Of a DNA stretch of 64,000 nt, positions 25,703 through 36,333 are shown piece after piece. The DNA comes from Butyrivibrio sp. NC2002 (GTDB lineage Bacteria > Bacillota > Clostridia > Lachnospirales > Lachnospiraceae): contig NZ_JNKZ01000004.1 of assembly GCF_000702265.1 (NCBI RefSeq), forward strand, positions 372,001 through 436,000, read 5' to 3'. The position numbers and the translations under genes were made by a program. Position 1 is the first letter of the stretch. Each line of letters begins with the position of its first letter. Below the pieces are notes generated by a model. It made no database searches, was not told the origin of the DNA, and was given only the letters and a program-made list of their open reading frames with translations.

Positions 25703-28700
25703 TCATACGATTTTTACATTTTCGGCGCCAAAAATTTCGGACAGTTTTGCGAGATTGTTGTCATCAGCATGGATTTTCATCGAAGAAGGAAGGTTTTTGA
25801 CCTGCTTCGTTTCCTTGATATAGATGGCGACAATATCCCTTGCGGGAGCTGTTTTTTCAAGTCCAAGCAGCGTATCATTAAGGAGCTTTTCGTTATCTGA
25901 ATAACTCTTCATATCGGAAAACTGTATCCACACTTTCCTCGGGACTTCGTCAAAGAGCTGGATCTTACTTGCAATAAGCTTGGCATCCTTGTCTTCTTCG
26001 CAGGATACGCGTCCCTGGATGAAGACTCTCGCATCTTCGCTTAGCCTTCCGGAATTGCTCTCGTAGGTCTTGGGGAAAACAATTACTTCTACGCTTCCAA
26101 CAAGGTCTTCCACTGTTATAAATGCCATTACCTGGTCATTTTTCGTGTACTTTGTCTTTTTATCCGCGATAAGTCCGCCTATTGTCACGGTCTCATTGTC
26201 CTTTACAATAGGAACTCCCGATTCATTGTCCACATAAAAATCTGTGGTCTTTGCAGTGATATGCTTTTTCCAAAGTCCCTCGTATTCTTCTAGAGGGTGC
26301 CCTGAAACGTAGACACCAAGCACTTCTTTTTCAAATTCAAGAAGCATGTCCTTTGGATATTCTCCGACATCCGGAAGCTTAATATCAAACTGCTCCTTTA
26401 CTTCCTTGGGCGCGAGGTCAAATAAAGATATCTGTCCTGCAAAAGTGTTTTTGTTCTGGTTGCTGATGCGGTCCATCATGGCTGCAAAAGAGCACATGAA
26501 CTGCTTTCTTGTTCCCTCAAGGCTATCTAAAGCGCCAGCCTTTATAAAGCTTTCGACAGCGCGCTTATTAACGTCGCCATAGCTTTGCATTCTTGTGAGG
26601 AAATCATTAAGGTTTCTGAATTTTCCTCTCTCAGTCCTCTCTCTTACAATTGATTCTATGGCAGGTCTTCCGACACCCTTCATTGCAGTCAGCGCATAGC
26701 GTATCGCTTTTTTGCCGTCTTCTGATCTTGCAACGGAGAACCCGCCGAATCCCTCGTTTATGTCAGGCGGGAGAAGCTCTATTCCCATATTTCTGCATGA
26801 CATTATATAGAAGGAAACTTTTCCCGGGTTATCTATAACAGAAGTCATAAGCGCTGCCATGAACTCAACGGGATAGTAGTATTTAAGCCAGGCTGTCTGC
26901 ATGGAAACCACGGCATAGCATGCAGCATGTGACTTATTAAAAGCATACTTTGCAAAATCCATCATTGAATCATATATGTTATTGGCAACACCTGCATCTA
27001 TTCCGAGGGATACGCAACCGGGAACGCCTTCGTCTGCATTACCGTTTACGAAGTTCTCCCTCTCTACCTCCATGACATGCTGCTTTTTCTTACTCATGGC
27101 ACGGCGAACAAGGTCAGCTCGTCCCAGTGTATATCCGCCAAGCTGCTGAACTATCTGCATTACCTGCTCCTGATATACGATGCAGCCGTAGGTTGCAGAC
27201 AAAATAGGCTCAAGCTGCGGGGCCTCATAGCTTATGTTTTTCGCGTCGGATTTTCCGGCTATATATTTAGGAATAAAGTCCATCGGGCCCGGGCGATACA
27301 GGGAAATTCCGGCTATGATGTCTTCAAGTGAATGCGGCTTTAACTCTTTCATGAAGGACTGCATCCCGCTGCTTTCAAGCTGGAATATACCTTCGCAGTG
27401 TCCGCTTCCTATCGCATCAAGGACCTTCTGATCGTCATAATCGATCTTGTCTATGTCTATGAAATTCGGATCGCCTTTTTTTGCACCTATCGTTTCGTTT
27501 GCGTATTTTACGGCATCCTTTATAACAGTAAGGGTTCTTAGTCCCAAAAAGTCCATTTTAAGAAGGCCCAGTTCTTCTATGGTAGTCATAGTAAACTGTG
27601 TCGTTATATTTCCTTCTGCGGATCGTGACAACGGAACGAGGTCTTCTGCGGGTTTCTGGCAGATAACAACGCCTGCCGCGTGGATCGATGTATGTCTTGG
27701 AAGGCCTTCGAGTTTTCTGCACATGTCGATAAGATGCCTTACCTGCGGGTCACTTTCATACTGGCCCCTTAGCTCAGCATTCATTTCAAGAGCCTTATCG
27801 AGGGTTATTCCAAGCTCTGTCGGGATCATCTTTGCAAGAGCATCGCCGTAGCTGTAGGGCAGATCAAGAACTCTTGCGACATCTCTTATTACACCCTTTG
27901 CCTGAAGCGTACCGAAGGTAATTATCTGTACGACCTTGTCTGCGCCGTATTTTTCGGTAACGTAATCAATAACTTCCTGTCTTCTCTCGTACTCGAAATC
28001 CACGTCTATATCAGGCATTGATACACGCTCGGGATTAAGGAAACGCTCAAAGAGAAGGTCATACTTAACGGGATCGATATTGGTGATGTGCATGCAATAT
28101 GAAACTACAGAGCCCGCAGCAGATCCACGTCCGGGGCCTACTGCAATGTCGTTTTCCCTACAGTAGTTTATGTAATCCCATACGATAAGGAAGTAATCGA
28201 CATAGCCCATCCTCTGAATAACTGAGAGCTCGTATTCAAGCTGTTTTCTTATTGTTCCGTCATCATCGGGATATCTTTCCTTCATTCCGTCGTCGCAGAG
28301 TTTGTTCAGATATGTCCATGAATCGTATCCGGGCGGCACATCGAAGTGAGGCAGTTTTGTAACACCAAACTCTATCTCGACGTTACATCTGTCCGCGATC
28401 TTCTGCGTGTTGTCGATTGCTTCCTGTGCATAGGTAAAGAGGTTTCGCATCTCCTCTTCGCTTTTTACGTAATACTGTCCGCCTTCGTAGCGCATTCTGT
28501 CTTCATCGGACACCTTCTTGCCGGTCTGGATGCACAAAAGAAGATCATGCGCCTCGGCATCATCCTCGTAGGTGTAGTGACAGTCATTCGTTGCAACAAG
28601 AGGAATATCCAGCTCTTTTGACATGGTCATGAGCGCGGCATTAACAGACCTCTGCTCCGGAATCCCGTGATCCTGAAGCTCCAGGAAAAAGTTGCCGTGA

Positions 28701-29200
28701 CCAAAGATCTCATCATATCTTCTTGCAGCAGCTCTTGCTTCCTCAAGGTCTCCCCTCGATATCGCCTTGGGAATCTCTCCTGCAAGGCAGGCAGATAAGC
28801 AGATTAGTCCCTCGCTATATTCCTTCAAAAGCTCAAGGTCAACTCGCGGCTTGTAGTAATAGCCTTCCGTAAAACCGCGGCTTACGATATGCGATAAATT
28901 TTCATAGCCCTTGTTGTTCTCAGCAAGAAGAACCAGGTGGTAGTATCTGTTTTCGTTTACTCCTGCCTCTTTTTCGAATCTTGATCCCGGCGCAACGTAT
29001 ACTTCGCACCCAAGGATGGGCTTGATCCCCGCATCTCTTGCGGCTTTGTAAAAATCTATCACTCCGTACATGACGCCGTGGTCTGTTATAGCACCTGCAT
29101 TCATGCCGAGTTCTTTTATTCTCTTTACATATTCTTTTATCTTATTGGAGCCATCCAGAAGTGAATATTCTGTATGAACATGTAAATGTGCAAATGACAT
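25703..29200 (-). CDS. dnaE: DNA polymerase III alpha subunit, DnaE type
   Basis: An 1165-residue replicative polymerase. The PHP domain begins FAHLHVHTEYSLLDG. The palm carries the catalytic Asp pair in PDIDVDFEYERR and upstream in GPGRGSAAGS. A helix-hairpin-helix region and an OB fold follow (VTIGGLIADKKTKYTKNDQVMAF). It lacks the inserted exonuclease of PolC, so it is the DnaE type, which in Firmicutes works with PolC. An AAGGAG ribosome site precedes the ATG. Confidence 0.96.
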   Translation of the reverse strand: MSFAHLHVHTEYSLLDGSNKIKEYVKRIKELGMNAGAITDHGVMYGVIDFYKAARDAGIKPILGCEVYVAPGSRFEKEAGVNENRYYHLVLLAENNKGYENLSHIVSRGFTEGYYYKPRVDLELLKEYSEGLICLSACLAGEIPKAISRGDLEEARAAARRYDEIFGHGNFFLELQDHGIPEQRSVNAALMTMSKELDIPLVATNDCHYTYEDDAEAHDLLLCIQTGKKVSDEDRMRYEGGQYYVKSEEEMRNLFTYAQEAIDNTQKIADRCNVEIEFGVTKLPHFDVPPGYDSWTYLNKLCDDGMKERYPDDDGTIRKQLEYELSVIQRMGYVDYFLIVWDYINYCRENDIAVGPGRGSAAGSVVSYCMHITNIDPVKYDLLFERFLNPERVSMPDIDVDFEYERRQEVIDYVTEKYGADKVVQIITFGTLQAKGVIRDVARVLDLPYSYGDALAKMIPTELGITLDKALEMNAELRGQYESDPQVRHLIDMCRKLEGLPRHTSIHAAGVVICQKPAEDLVPLSRSAEGNITTQFTMTTIEELGLLKMDFLGLRTLTVIKDAVKYANETIGAKKGDPNFIDIDKIDYDDQKVLDAIGSGHCEGIFQLESSGMQSFMKELKPHSLEDIIAGISLYRPGPMDFIPKYIAGKSDAKNISYEAPQLEPILSATYGCIVYQEQVMQIVQQLGGYTLGRADLVRRAMSKKKQHVMEVERENFVNGNADEGVPGCVSLGIDAGVANNIYDSMMDFAKYAFNKSHAACYAVVSMQTAWLKYYYPVEFMAALMTSVIDNPGKVSFYIMSCRNMGIELLPPDINEGFGGFSVARSEDGKKAIRYALTAMKGVGRPAIESIVRERTERGKFRNLNDFLTRMQSYGDVNKRAVESFIKAGALDSLEGTRKQFMCSFAAMMDRISNQNKNTFAGQISLFDLAPKEVKEQFDIKLPDVGEYPKDMLLEFEKEVLGVYVSGHPLEEYEGLWKKHITAKTTDFYVDNESGVPIVKDNETVTIGGLIADKKTKYTKNDQVMAFITVEDLVGSVEVIVFPKTYESNSGRLSEDARVFIQGRVSCEEDKDAKLIASKIQLFDEVPRKVWIQFSDMKSYSDNEKLLNDTLLGLEKTAPARDIVAIYIKETKQVKNLPSSMKIHADDNNLAKLSEIFGAENVKIV

Positions 29201-29271
29201 TGTGTCTCCTTAAATTTATTGCTTCTAATATCTGTTATATACGCGAAACCACTCAGTTTCCTGCTGTTTCC

Positions 29272-31014
29272 TTATTCTTCCGAATCGCCAAACTGCATAT
29301 TGTAGTATTTTGCATACATTCCGCCCTTTGCAAGAAGGTCCTTGTGCGTACCCTTCTCCTGTATGCCATCGCTGTCGAGAACTATTATCTCATCCGCATT
29401 CTTAATAGTAGAAAGTCTGTGAGCTATAGTGATTGTAGTTCTTCCATCGGCGAGCTTATCAAGGCTTCCCTGAATGTATCTCTCTGATTCGTTATCCAAT
29501 GCACTTGTCGCTTCATCGAGTATCAGGATCGGCGGGTTCTTTAAGAAAACTCTGGCGATAGCTATTCTCTGCTTCTGACCTCCCGATAATCTCGCACCTC
29601 TTTCTCCAACCAAAGTATCATAGCCGTTTGGAAGGGAAGATATGAAATCATCCATATCCGCTTTCCTTGCAGCGTCCCTTATTTCTTCAAAGCTTGCACC
29701 CTGTTTTCCGTATGCAATGTTTTCTCTGATAGTGCCGTTAAAAAGATACACCTCTTGCTGTACGATACCAATGACACCTCGGAGCGATTTCTGAGTAAGG
29801 CTCCTTACGTCCTGTCCATCTATTTTTACAGCCCCCTTTGACACATCATAAAATCTGGGAAGGAGTGAGCAAAGAGTAGATTTTCCGCCGCCGGAAGGAC
29901 CAACGATCGCAACTTTTTTTCCTGCCTGAACGTGCAGATCAATATGGCTTAGAACTCTCTCCTCGTCATCATCATAGGAAAAAGATACGTCTTCATAATC
30001 GACATTTCCAATGCAGTTTGTGAGCTCTTTTGCATCGGGCGCATCCTGTATTTCAGGCACCACATCCATCACTTCTCTAAATCGACGAAATCCTGCCATT
30101 CCCTTCTGCAGCATCTCTGTAAACTCGATAAGGACATTAACGGGAGCTATGAAAACATTGATATAAAGCGCATAAACCGCAAGGTCTTCTACAGAAAGAG
30201 AGCCCCTGGCGATGAAAAGACCGCCGGCTACAATAACTGCAATATACATCAGTCCTTCAAAAAAATTGTTGCCCGACTGGAACATAGCCATGGTAAGGTA
30301 GTTGGCTTTTTTCGAATCAAGAAATGCCTCATTTGACTTATCGAACTTGGCTTTTTCAATGTCCTCTCCGGTAAAAGATTTAACGACTCTTATTCCGCCA
30401 AGTGTATCCTGAAGAGAGGAATTAATTCCTGCTATCTTTTTCCTGTTGTCATAAAAAGTCCTGCGCATGTGCCTGTTCTGTTTATATGAAAAAAAAGCCA
30501 TGCACAATACGATTGCCATAAGTATAAGTGTCATCGGCACATTTATTGTCATTAAGATAATGAAGGAACCGGTAAGCTTCACAACCGAAATAAAAATATT
30601 TTCAGGGCCGTGGTGGGCGAGCTCGGATATATCAAAAAGGTCAGATATCAGCTTACTCATCATCTCACCTGTGTTGTTTTTGTCATAATATGAGAAGGAA
30701 AATCTTTCGAACTGCTCGAAGAGATCGCGTCTCATGCCGGATTCCATCCTTGCTCCCATCATGTGTCCCTGATAGGTCACGAAATGTTTGCACAAGGATC
30801 TGACTGTATACATTATAAGAAGAATGATCGCAAGCTTTGTCACACCTGCGATGATTTTTTCCGGAGTTTCCAAAAACAAGCTCTCTCTGAGCACTCTTAA
30901 AAGCTGAGGAAAAACAAGATCGATCAAAGATAAGATCGATGCCGCCACAAGGTCAAGCAAAAACACGCCTATATAAGGTTTATAATACGGTACAAATTTT
31001 TTAAGTAAATCCAT
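29272..31014 (-). CDS. ABC exporter, fused membrane and ATPase domains
   Basis: A 580-residue half-transporter that should dimerise. Six membrane helices occupy about residues 1-310. The nucleotide-binding domain follows with Walker A GPSGGGKST, signature LSGGQKQR, Walker B ILILDEATSALD and the H-loop TIAHRLST. The family covers lipid, drug and peptide exporters; the substrate is not readable. It ends 71 bases before dnaE, and GGAGGAG precedes its ATG. Confidence 0.92.
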   Translation of the reverse strand: MDLLKKFVPYYKPYIGVFLLDLVAASILSLIDLVFPQLLRVLRESLFLETPEKIIAGVTKLAIILLIMYTVRSLCKHFVTYQGHMMGARMESGMRRDLFEQFERFSFSYYDKNNTGEMMSKLISDLFDISELAHHGPENIFISVVKLTGSFIILMTINVPMTLILMAIVLCMAFFSYKQNRHMRRTFYDNRKKIAGINSSLQDTLGGIRVVKSFTGEDIEKAKFDKSNEAFLDSKKANYLTMAMFQSGNNFFEGLMYIAVIVAGGLFIARGSLSVEDLAVYALYINVFIAPVNVLIEFTEMLQKGMAGFRRFREVMDVVPEIQDAPDAKELTNCIGNVDYEDVSFSYDDDEERVLSHIDLHVQAGKKVAIVGPSGGGKSTLCSLLPRFYDVSKGAVKIDGQDVRSLTQKSLRGVIGIVQQEVYLFNGTIRENIAYGKQGASFEEIRDAARKADMDDFISSLPNGYDTLVGERGARLSGGQKQRIAIARVFLKNPPILILDEATSALDNESERYIQGSLDKLADGRTTITIAHRLSTIKNADEIIVLDSDGIQEKGTHKDLLAKGGMYAKYYNMQFGDSEE

Positions 31015-31197
31015 TTCTCCTCCATAAATTAAAACCTGTCTGCATTGCCAACCCCGTCATACTTTTATATATTAATATTTTTAGTGAGGTATGTAAACAA
31101 TGGCTGCTGCCTATGTTTTGAATTCCACTGACCGATTAGATTCATACATTTTTATATCACAGGAAAGATATTTTTTTATATAAAAAATCCCCCATAG

Positions 31198-31224
31198 GCA
31201 GATTTGGCCATTTACCTTATCTGC
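31198..31224 (-). terminator. Weak terminator candidate after the GH85 gene
   Basis: GCAGAT pairs with ATCTGC around a long loop, followed after a few bases by a TTTTTT run on the minus strand. The rest of 31015-31284 is AT-rich and shows no gene. Confidence 0.35.
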
Positions 31225-31284
31225 ACATGAAGGATCATATCATTTTTTCGGATCCCACTTTATATAGTAGAAAAAATATTTAGC

Positions 31285-34200
31285 TTACTTGAAAACAACT
31301 TTTACTTTTTTGCCGGACTTCTTAGCAAGCTTATTTGCTGCCTTTATGATCTGCTTGCCGACTTTGGATTCCTCTTTAACATTCTTAACTACAATCTTGG
31401 TTGCCTTCTTGGAGTTTACGAATGCCTTGGCTTTTACCTTGGTAAGATTTGCGCCGTCGATGACGATCTTCTTTGCCTTAGAGCCGGAAGCTTTTGATCC
31501 GATCACAGTTACTGGCAGCTCTTTACCGCCTATCTTAACTGTTGCTGCAAATGTTGTCTTTTTCTTGTTGACTGCTTTAACAAGGGTTACGGATTTGCAG
31601 TCTTTTGAAGTCTTAACTGTTTCTCCGGAGTCACTTGTGTATGATTTGCCGCCTTCTACTGTAATCTCTGTCTCAGTTCCGCTTTCTGTGGTAGTTCCTG
31701 TCTTGGACTCGTTTTCTGTTTTATTGTCCTTTTCATTGTCTTTGGACTTTTCCTTAACAGTAACTGTTGCTGATGCCTTAAGCTGAGTATTGTCTGCATA
31801 TACAACGCTTACTGTAAGTGTCTTTGCGCTTTCATCTGCAGCAACTGTAAGGACTCCATCATCGCTTATCCTGGTGCCTTTACTTGATGCTCCTTCAACG
31901 CTCCAGATAAATTTGCTCTCGTTTTGAGTAATTGTTCCGCTCGTAACTTCCTGCTCTACAGAAGCATAATTGATGTCACTGTTTACAGATACTGTTTCCG
32001 TAGATTCTTCATTTGATGAATCGGAAGAAAGACTTTCACCTGCTGCATTGCCATTTTCTGATGAACCATCACCCCCTTTGTCTTCTTCGGAAGCAGTATT
32101 ATCAGAAGGTTCTGCATTATCAGGTGTTTCAGGAGTATCTTCTTTCTGCTCACTGTTTTCTGAAGGCTGACCTTGTGCATTATCCGGATTTTCACCTGAG
32201 TTATCACCCTGCTGAGCATCAGGATTTTCTTCGGGAGCTGCATCAGGATCTGCTTCCGGATCTTTGTTTTCTTCTCCATTTTGCGTTTCTTCAGGAGTAG
32301 CATCGGGATTCTGCTCGGGAGTTGTTTCAGGAGTTACTTCAGGATCTGTTTCATCTCCGTTCTTATCTGCTTCATCTGCATCATCTGTTTCTATCGGATC
32401 TGACCACGTATCAACGTAGCAACTTGTTGAGAATTCCTGTCCGCTCTCTTTGTCCTTAGCTTTGACATTGACACCATATGAACTCTCATTTTTGGAAATA
32501 TGCAGTAATCCGTTTTCATCTATTTTTGTTTCTGAATCAAGAGTGCCTCCCCAAAGACCTGAGATAGTCCAGTCAAACTTAGTTCCTTCTACCGCTTCAT
32601 TAGTTTTCTTATTTACAACTGCAAACTGAACTTTTTCACCTCGTCTATGATCATCCCAGCCCTGCGGTGTAATCTGGTAAAGATCCTCTACTTTAACTGT
32701 CTTTTCAAAGCGTGCTCCGCTCTCATCAACCGCAGTTACCTTAAGATTTGTATTCTGCTCTGCAGCATCTACTGTAAGAATGCCCTGTTCTGAAACCTGT
32801 GTGTTTGCTCCAAGGTCTTTCAAATCACCATAGTAATACGCTCTTTCTGCTGCAACGCTCCATGTAAACCCTGCCGCATCAAGTTTTTCACTGGTTAAGT
32901 TATTCTTTACATAGAACTGAGTCTGTTCTCCCTTATATACACTTTCGCTTTCTGCTTCAAGAGTGTACATGGGAACAATAGCTATCTCTACTTCGCCATA
33001 TGTCTTTTTGTCTGTTGCAAGAGAAGCTCTTACTTTTATGCTCTGTGCAGTTTCTTTTTCACTTACTGTAAGAAGACCAGTCTCGTCAATCTTAGTATTT
33101 TCTTTGTCACTTGAACCTGAGACGCTCCAAACAACAGCATTTTCTTCTTCATTTTCAGAACCATTGCTTACTTTTGCAGTAAAGCTAATGCTTCCGCCTG
33201 CTGCCACCTGCTTTTCACTGCACTCTACTTTGATGGTCGTCCTGTTTCCTATTACTACTTCTTCAGACATATTTCCGGCATAGTCTTCAAGCACAACTGC
33301 AATCTTGTCCACATCATCGCCTATAGTCTGGAAAACAGACCAGTCATTGTTAAGTTCGCCGTGGCTCTTTTTGCCTCTTGTGTAGGTGCCTTCTTCGCCT
33401 CTTGTCTCATTTCCTTCATCGTCAACATCTATATACCAGTAATGAAGGACGTACCAGTCTCTTGAAGACGGGCCTGTAAAGCACTTTCTCTCGGGATCGA
33501 CTTTTCCGTCATAAGGAGCGCTGTAGCTATCATCAAGTCTTCCCTGATAATTTGTAAATGAACTGCCATTTGATATAGTCAGCTTATATCTTGCGCCGTC
33601 AGCTTCTTTTCCTGATGCAACAGCTATGTCACAGCTTCCATCGCCGGAGCCTGTCCAGGTGCGAGGCTCTTCCTCACAACTTGTTGTAACGGTTACATCC
33701 CCATATCCGCCATCCCATGTAACATGGAGATTACCGTCAGTAGCTTCAACTGACACATTAGAGGGCGCATTTACAAAATCGTGAGAAGCTTTTGCACCGG
33801 CACTTTCTAAGCCGTCTTTTCCAACTGCGCAAACTTCGATAGTAACTTTTCCTGCTTCGATATCCTCTACAAGTTCCTTTGCTGAAAAAGCTATGCTGCC
33901 GCCTTTCTCAACTTCTGCCTGAGCGGGAGTAATCTCAATTCCTGTGACTGCAGCTCCGTTTTCAGAAGCCATGCCCTCAGTATCCTTAACGTAAAAGATG
34001 TCATCATAGGTTCCGCCAAGCCAGATTTTTTTGCCATCCTTATTAGCATAGATGTTATATTCCTGAACCTGATCGTAAGGAGCGATGTCCCATGTTACCA
34101 CCATTTCTCCTGTGTCATAAGCTTCTTTTACACTTACTCCTGTGGGAGCATCGGGTGCAACGGCGCTTCCATTTGAAAGTCTCAGCTTACCGATGTTTAT

Positions 34201-36075
34201 CTGGTAATCATCTGCTTCACCAGTAACTTTCAATCCGATACTTGCGATACTTCTTCCAGCATGATCTGAGAGGGAAATCTTAGCTGTATTCCAGTCGCCC
34301 TTTTCGTCACTTCCTTCTACAGGGATATCTACTGTTTCCTCCGGATTGTCCTTAAACACAAGCGAAAGCATAAGTTTTGCCGCATCCTCGGAGGATTTTT
34401 TGTAAGTGATCTCCATGTCAGATGATGCCTGAACCGAAAGGTCTGTCTTATAGAGCCTTACGTAGTTTTCGCTGTCAACTTTTCCGAAGAGGACAAGTGA
34501 GCTTCCGCCATCATAAGCGCCAACCTGATCATAGGAAAGTTCATGGGCTGACCCGTCTGTCTTTTTCCAGTTGGCTACGCCGTAGTCAAAATCTGCGCCT
34601 ATCTCATTTCCGCTCTCTGAGGTGATCCACCACTGCCATGTAGGAAGATAGTCCTGCACGTTAATGTTTGACCACTCAGCACTGCTTGAAACAGTTCCGT
34701 TTTTCCTGTATTCAAGACCATGTCCGGTATTAAAATCTGTTTCAAAAACATCGCCATTTATTGCAGAGCGCTCAGCGATATAATTTGCTACGCCCTTGAA
34801 GCTGCCGTTTGATGCGTCGAGGTCAGATCTTCCTGCATCGGATACCGACTGTGTTACCGTAGGATCAAATGAAGGTCCTGTCCACCACATGCGCTCTCTG
34901 TCAAATGCTATCCACTGATATTCATCTTCTTCGCGCTGCATTGTGTTTTCATAAAAGCCTGTCTGCACGAAGTCTGTTCCAAGTGATGCAATTGACATGA
35001 CCATATTTCCGCTTGAATCAAGGAACTTGTCATAATTGTTGTTCCATCTGTTTCCGCCGGCTTCGATTCCGCCAAAAACAGCTTTATACGGATCAAGTCC
35101 TACTTTTTTTGCATTGTCTGCGGCATCCTGACTCCAGTTATAGTCAAGGAAAACAGACTGTGCTCTCATCTGTGCATCTTCTGTGTTGCCCTCAGTTGCT
35201 GATGTAAGAAGAGGCGCGGTATTTGAAAGAGAAAATGAACCGTCCGCTGTATACCACTGTATGTAAAGTCCTTCATTTCTCATCTGAGCAAAGAACCTGC
35301 CAAGAAGCTCTCTTTGCTCATCGCTTATGCTTCTTCCTTCCATGTTGAAGAACCAGCCATCGAATCCAAAATATCTGCAGATTTCCACAAGCTTATCTGC
35401 GCAAGGGAAATTGCCGTCCTCATCCTGTACAAGAAGAGTGTCAAAATGCTGATATGCTCTTGGCTGGAAAATACATCCAATAGAAAGAACGCCGTTTTTA
35501 TGCGCTGCATTGGTATATCCGGGATTTGGAAGATTCATCATTCCAAACTCAAAGCTTCTTTGCTGCCAGTCCGATGTTCCATTTCTCTCTCCATCAGAAT
35601 TATAGAGTCTCTGCGGAACTTCCTCTGTCGGCATACCGTGCCATGATCCGTAATAATCTACATATTGCCAGAAATTGAAAAGATGCTGGCTGAATTCATT
35701 TGTATAAGGATAACTGTCAAAGAAAGCGTTGCCGTAATCACCTGTAAGTGTGAAATATTCAGGTGCTGTGCTCAGATTCGGATGTGCCTGCGTTGCAGCA
35801 AAAGCCTCATTCCTGTTCTGAAGCGGCACTCTTGCTCTTAAGAGTTCAGCATAAGGATCTGTCTTATAAGACCAGCTTAATAAGTCTTCTCCTCTGTAGC
35901 CATGCTGATATGGCTGGTTTACACCACGTGCACTCTTGCCCTGATAGGGAAGAGTATCTCCCGCGTATACTTTGATGGAATTATCAAACGCCATTCCCCC
36001 AATTACCATTGACGCTGACAAAACACCGGCGAGAGTTTTTGTTAACACTTTTTTACCCCTAAACCTTTTCATCAT
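31285..36075 (-). CDS. Secreted multidomain GH85 endo-beta-N-acetylglucosaminidase
   Basis: Cleaves the GlcNAc-GlcNAc core of N-glycans on the cell surface or outside. A signal peptide (KKVLTKTLAGVLSASMVIGG) precedes the GH85 barrel. The motif FDGWFFNME carries the catalytic Asn244 and Glu246, counted from the ATG at 36075. Then come a galactose-binding-like beta domain, Fn3-like modules, and four Ig-like (BIG2-type) repeats with the pattern I-D-E-x-G-x-L-x-V. A linker of over 100 residues rich in Asp, Glu, Pro, Asn and Gln precedes the last Ig-like repeat. The C-terminus is very Lys-rich with an LRR_5-like strand pattern, perhaps for wall binding. There is no LPXTG. The ATG at 36075 follows GAGGG; the frame opens at 36144 but without support. 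Confidence 0.9.
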   Translation of the reverse strand: MMKRFRGKKVLTKTLAGVLSASMVIGGMAFDNSIKVYAGDTLPYQGKSARGVNQPYQHGYRGEDLLSWSYKTDPYAELLRARVPLQNRNEAFAATQAHPNLSTAPEYFTLTGDYGNAFFDSYPYTNEFSQHLFNFWQYVDYYGSWHGMPTEEVPQRLYNSDGERNGTSDWQQRSFEFGMMNLPNPGYTNAAHKNGVLSIGCIFQPRAYQHFDTLLVQDEDGNFPCADKLVEICRYFGFDGWFFNMEGRSISDEQRELLGRFFAQMRNEGLYIQWYTADGSFSLSNTAPLLTSATEGNTEDAQMRAQSVFLDYNWSQDAADNAKKVGLDPYKAVFGGIEAGGNRWNNNYDKFLDSSGNMVMSIASLGTDFVQTGFYENTMQREEDEYQWIAFDRERMWWTGPSFDPTVTQSVSDAGRSDLDASNGSFKGVANYIAERSAINGDVFETDFNTGHGLEYRKNGTVSSSAEWSNINVQDYLPTWQWWITSESGNEIGADFDYGVANWKKTDGSAHELSYDQVGAYDGGSSLVLFGKVDSENYVRLYKTDLSVQASSDMEITYKKSSEDAAKLMLSLVFKDNPEETVDIPVEGSDEKGDWNTAKISLSDHAGRSIASIGLKVTGEADDYQINIGKLRLSNGSAVAPDAPTGVSVKEAYDTGEMVVTWDIAPYDQVQEYNIYANKDGKKIWLGGTYDDIFYVKDTEGMASENGAAVTGIEITPAQAEVEKGGSIAFSAKELVEDIEAGKVTIEVCAVGKDGLESAGAKASHDFVNAPSNVSVEATDGNLHVTWDGGYGDVTVTTSCEEEPRTWTGSGDGSCDIAVASGKEADGARYKLTISNGSSFTNYQGRLDDSYSAPYDGKVDPERKCFTGPSSRDWYVLHYWYIDVDDEGNETRGEEGTYTRGKKSHGELNNDWSVFQTIGDDVDKIAVVLEDYAGNMSEEVVIGNRTTIKVECSEKQVAAGGSISFTAKVSNGSENEEENAVVWSVSGSSDKENTKIDETGLLTVSEKETAQSIKVRASLATDKKTYGEVEIAIVPMYTLEAESESVYKGEQTQFYVKNNLTSEKLDAAGFTWSVAAERAYYYGDLKDLGANTQVSEQGILTVDAAEQNTNLKVTAVDESGARFEKTVKVEDLYQITPQGWDDHRRGEKVQFAVVNKKTNEAVEGTKFDWTISGLWGGTLDSETKIDENGLLHISKNESSYGVNVKAKDKESGQEFSTSCYVDTWSDPIETDDADEADKNGDETDPEVTPETTPEQNPDATPEETQNGEENKDPEADPDAAPEENPDAQQGDNSGENPDNAQGQPSENSEQKEDTPETPDNAEPSDNTASEEDKGGDGSSENGNAAGESLSSDSSNEESTETVSVNSDINYASVEQEVTSGTITQNESKFIWSVEGASSKGTRISDDGVLTVAADESAKTLTVSVVYADNTQLKASATVTVKEKSKDNEKDNKTENESKTGTTTESGTETEITVEGGKSYTSDSGETVKTSKDCKSVTLVKAVNKKKTTFAATVKIGGKELPVTVIGSKASGSKAKKIVIDGANLTKVKAKAFVNSKKATKIVVKNVKEESKVGKQIIKAANKLAKKSGKKVKVVFK

Positions 36076-36115
36076 ATACCCTCTTTCATAAAATTGTGTT
36101 GTTGTGACATATTTA

Positions 36116-36144
36116 ACTTTATATTTACTGAAATATCCAGTCAA
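36116..36144 (-). promoter_or_regulatory. Promoter candidate for the GH85 gene
   Basis: -35 TTGACT (36144-36139), a 17-base spacer and -10 TAAAGT (36121-36116), about 40 bases before the start codon. The -35 is strong and the -10 weak. Confidence 0.5.
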
Positions 36145-36286
36145 TATGCATAAATATTTTCTATTTTGTGCACAATTTTATGTTAACATTTTTATATATA
36201 ATGATGTTAAAAGTTAAATTCGTGTTAAATTTAGATGGTTTTAATTAATTCATCAAGAACAAAGAGTCGCATCCATAGCGGAGCGT

Positions 36287-36332
36287 TTTTTGTTGAATAG
36301 GTATTTCTGAGAAATTTCCTATTCAACAAAAA
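36287..36332. repeat. Perfect 15-bp inverted repeat upstream of the GH85 gene
   Basis: TTTTTGTTGAATAGG pairs with CCTATTCAACAAAAA around a 16-base loop that can itself extend the stem (ATTTC/GAAAT). Neither strand has a T-run after the stem, so it is not an ordinary terminator. It lies between the metK terminator and the GH85 promoter and could be an operator or a remnant of a small mobile repeat. Confidence 0.6.
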
Positions 36333-36333
36333 T

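Noticed and set aside
36287-36332. Second intrinsic terminator for metK
   Set aside because: The stem is followed by A and not T on both strands, and a good terminator already lies closer to metK.
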